Of a stretch of DNA of 64,000 nt, positions 61,311-64,000 are shown piece by piece. The stretch comes from Pyrocephalus nanus (Eukaryota; Chordata; Aves; Passeriformes; Tyrannidae), in NCBI GenBank assembly GCA_038380795.1, contig CM076279.1:9067001-9131000 (forward strand), in the 5' to 3' direction. Under the pieces are notes generated by a model. The model ran no database searches. It had not been told where the DNA came from and saw only the letters and a list, made by a program, of their open reading frames with translations. The translations under genes and the position numbers were made by a program. Positions within the stretch are counted from its first letter, which is position 1. Every line of letters starts with the position of its first letter.

Positions 61311-63589
61311 ACATGACTGGCTCAGCCCCTGTTCTTGGGAGTTTTCCCCAGGCTGTGCAGCCGTGCTGGGGTGGGGGATGGCAGTTGAACTCTATTAAAG
61401 CCCGTGCTCACCTGCTATTGAACTCTGTCAGCTCAATAGCCTTGTTCAGGGCTGCAGCAGCGATCTCGGCGCTGAAGTCAATGCGAGCATTGTGGGCTGC
61501 CCCCTCCCTCCTTTTGTCCCTGTATGGAGAGGGGACTCACAATCCCAAACCAGAGAGAGCTCCTTTCGGCACTCAGATCTCCCCCTGACATTCAACCCAC
61601 ACACGGGCACCCACGGAGGTGTCACACTCGCCAAATCAAACCCCTCAGATGGTGTTTACAAAGTCAGCCTCTCGGCAGGACAGCTGCCCCTTCCTTACCC
61701 AGGGCTGGAAGAGCCGAGCCGTTATTCCACTGGATTTAAAGGGCAGTGCTTCCATGCACTGTGTGGCACCCCAAGAGGTGACACCACTTGCTGTCACCAA
61801 GCCTGAGCTGCTGCCCCACACGTACCACCACCTGACCAGCTGCTCCAGGAGCATCACCCTCCTGCTGCAGCCACAGCTCAGCCAGTTGCTCCATCCTCAC
61901 AGCAGCTGCTGCTGGAGCTGCTCTTTTGTTTCTAGGAGGCACTGTGGTCCCACTCATGCCCAAAACCCTACAGTCACCCTTGCCATGGTCCTGGTGTGGC
62001 ATCCTTGACACAGCCCTCCTCCACGCTCTGGTGGCAACAGCTTCAGCTGCAAAAGGTGGCTGGATCTTCCAAGCCACAAGCCCGAGTCTCTGCCACAGCC
62101 ACCAGGTTTTCGTTCCCTGGGACAGGGCTCTCTCCCCTCTGCTTCCTGCGGGCGCTGAAAGCAAACCCGAGTGTTTATACCTTGTAACGATGCTGTTTAG
62201 TCTGACCGCTGGGAAACAGCAGTGCACGTGAAACCTAAGCCTCTGATGCCAGAGATAAGGAATCGGGACCCCTGGCAAACATCTGGCCATTTCCCCGGCT
62301 CTGAACCCTCACCGAAGATCACAGCAGACCCGTGGAGAGACACGGGGAGTTTTTTAAGTATTTTTAACAGGCTGGTAACTGGTGAGCAGCGGGCTGACAC
62401 CGCAGCTCTGCCATCGCGCCGGGACCCCGTGTGTTAGTAAAGATTACTCATACAAGCAAAGCCAGCAAGATTAGGTCTCAAAGGAATAATCCCATACAAA
62501 GAATTCACTGTACCTCAGCCTCCACAGGGCTAATAAAAAAAGAAAAAAAAAGAAAAAAAAAAAAAGATGAAACTCAGTACATCAAGTACCAGAACAAACA
62601 AACTGCAGCTAATGTGCCAACTGCTAAAACATAATGATTACACAAAGAGCGCTCGGGACAGCACCTCCAGTGAGTAAGAGCTGCAAGAGCAAGACCAAAC
62701 CTCTGGAAAATTAAATCCCCTACACCAAGGGCTGTACTATGCCCTAAATGCCTGTGGCTCCTCCTCTGTCTAGGTCTGCACTCCTCGCTCAGGGACTGCT
62801 TCCAGAAGCGGGTATATCCTACTGCCATCTGCTCCTCAAGGCTTCGAGAGCATCTTTGATAAATGAGCTTTTCTGCATATCCACCATAAATTGCAGTAGA
62901 TGCCACCCCACAGCCATGTGTTTATTTTTCAAAGTCAAGACTTGATTAGAGTTCTTGAGGTTTCTCAGATTCGTTTTTAACGTTTCCTTTCTGCTACAGG
63001 GTCAGCATGTGGAAATCGGATAAGCACAGACTAAAAATATAATTCTGTAGACAGCTTCAGCCCACACGAAAGGAAATCTTTCTTCTCTGAGAACCCACAC
63101 TCTGCTGCCTGCAGAAACCCGTCGTGTTCCTGACACCGGCAGATACACAGGGAAGCTCATCCCTTCCACGTGTTAAGACTTTATATAAACACTCGGACTG
63201 TCAGTACTATCCTACTCCACATTTCAATACCGTCACCACAAGCTGAGCCAAAATCATCATCTCCTCTCTGATAATAGCTGGGCTTAACACCAAAGTAAAA
63301 CAAGCTCCAGGGGTACTCGAAGCCCTCTCCTTTTCGCTTGTTCATTCAAGAAAGCCACAAAACACGGGCACACTCCGAGAAAGAGCAGTGTCGCCCCCAC
63401 CCCAACCAATCCCTTCCATAGGAATCTGCCAGGAGACGCCGCTCTGTTAACTTTGAAACACACAAGGAAAACATCTAAACAACATCAGTGAGAGCCTTCT
63501 TGGCTTTAACATTTACTGGCTCGCTCCAAAAGGGGCGCCTTTTATTTTGTTTAAGGCAACACAAATTCACTGAAAGCCGAACCCCGTCT
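61311..63589 (-). other. HS3ST3 intron, distal section
   Basis: Complex unique sequence includes the A-rich tract at 62.5 kb. From 62.6 to 63.6 kb it is repeat-free with scattered CpGs. No HS3ST3 exon 1 motif (such as the lysine/glycine-rich 5'-phosphosulfate loop) is seen on the minus strand. Confidence 0.5.
62534..62566 (+). repeat. A-rich tract with G interruptions
   Basis: The tract is poly(A) broken by isolated G bases, between a TTCACTGTACC segment and AAACTCAGTACATC. Confidence 0.9.
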
Positions 63590-63975
63590 ACCTTTTTGCT
63601 CGTTCCTCGGGCAAGGTGAGCGCGTGGGGTCACGCTCCTGGAACTGGCATTTTTTGGCTACTCATTATTGGGACGCTGAAATATTTACATGGGAAACAGG
63701 TTTTTTTCTCCACGCTGACTACAGGAAAGCGGCTTCCAGCGGCTGCATCGCTGGGCTGGGGGTTGTGGGAGGTGACGATGCGATGGTTTGCAAAGGGAGG
63801 CAGCCGGGGTTGCAGGGCGGCTCGGCTGGGAGTCAGGGTGAGCCACAGGTTTTGTAAAGCCCCCCCTGCCCCGAGCAAAGTAGGGGAGCAGCAAGATGTT
63901 GGGGGGCCCGTGCTCTTCGCGGGGGGAGGAGGTTACCTCTGCCTCAGCATCCCTGTGCATCCCCAGGGCGATGGG
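63590..63975. promoter_or_regulatory. CpG-enriched segment at the window edge
   Basis: GC and CpG rise toward the end of the window (GTGAGCGCGTGGGG, AAAGCGGCTTCCAGCGGC, GGGCGGCTCGGCTGGG, TTCGCGGGGGGAGG). This might be the shoulder of a CpG island lying further right, for instance near the missing HS3ST3 exon 1 or promoter, but no coding motif of that exon is seen. Evidence is compositional only. Confidence 0.3.
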
Positions 63976-64000
63976 GCATCCACTGCTCTTCCCATTGTGT

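Noticed and set aside
62574..62906. 110-codon minus-strand frame ending in a hydrophobic stretch
   Set aside because: The hydrophobic tail looked like a membrane segment, but there is no family resemblance and no splice or transcript evidence, and it is of chance length.
1..64000. CRISPR arrays, bacterial operons, tRNA or rRNA genes
   Set aside because: I saw no regularly spaced repeats, operon structure or tRNA/rRNA signature. The repeats and intron structure are vertebrate.

Overview
The window is vertebrate nuclear DNA and almost certainly avian. Ten fragments of CR1 LINE elements, with the 3' ends typical of bird CR1, are scattered through it. A solo LTR of the ERVL-like type that is abundant in bird genomes lies at about 29.0-29.6 kb. 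Only one protein-coding exon can be supported. It is the terminal coding exon (minus strand, 32226-32844) of a heparan sulfate glucosaminyl 3-O-sulfotransferase of the 3A/3B type (HS3ST3A1 or HS3ST3B1). Base composition, mononucleotide tracts and the repeat complement otherwise look like ordinary intergenic and intronic DNA. A species cannot be named from this sequence.

Layout. 1-31.8 kb is the 3' flank of the sulfotransferase gene. It has no gene I can recognise, five CR1 regions (8.5, 16.1-16.5, 22.3-22.7 as an opposed pair, 24.1-24.3 and 27.9-28.1 kb), the solo LTR, simple repeats, and AT-rich unique blocks that look like conserved non-coding candidates (7.5-8.3, 26.2-26.5 and 28.1-28.6 kb). 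31.8-32.8 kb holds the presumed 3' UTR and the coding exon with its splice acceptor. 32.85-64.0 kb is, by inference, part of the single large intron of this two-exon gene. Nothing resembling exon 1, which carries the transmembrane anchor and the 5'-phosphosulfate loop, is present, so exon 1 should lie beyond 64 kb. The intron holds four CR1 copies (34.8, 40.1, 42.7-43.3 and 51.3 kb), a perfect (AAGGG)20 tract at 45.9-46.0 kb, smaller microsatellites, and several AT-rich unique blocks (35.5, 43.8, 44.9-45.8, 49.8-50.1 and 61.0-61.3 kb) that are candidates for intronic enhancers.

Function. The gene product is a Golgi enzyme that adds rare 3-O-sulfates to heparan sulfate. No operon-like or multi-gene system is present, and I found no convincing evidence of a previously undescribed system. 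The most useful leads are the AAGGG tract, the LTR that points toward the gene's 3' end on the opposite strand, and the candidate non-coding elements. All need alignment or expression data that I could not run.
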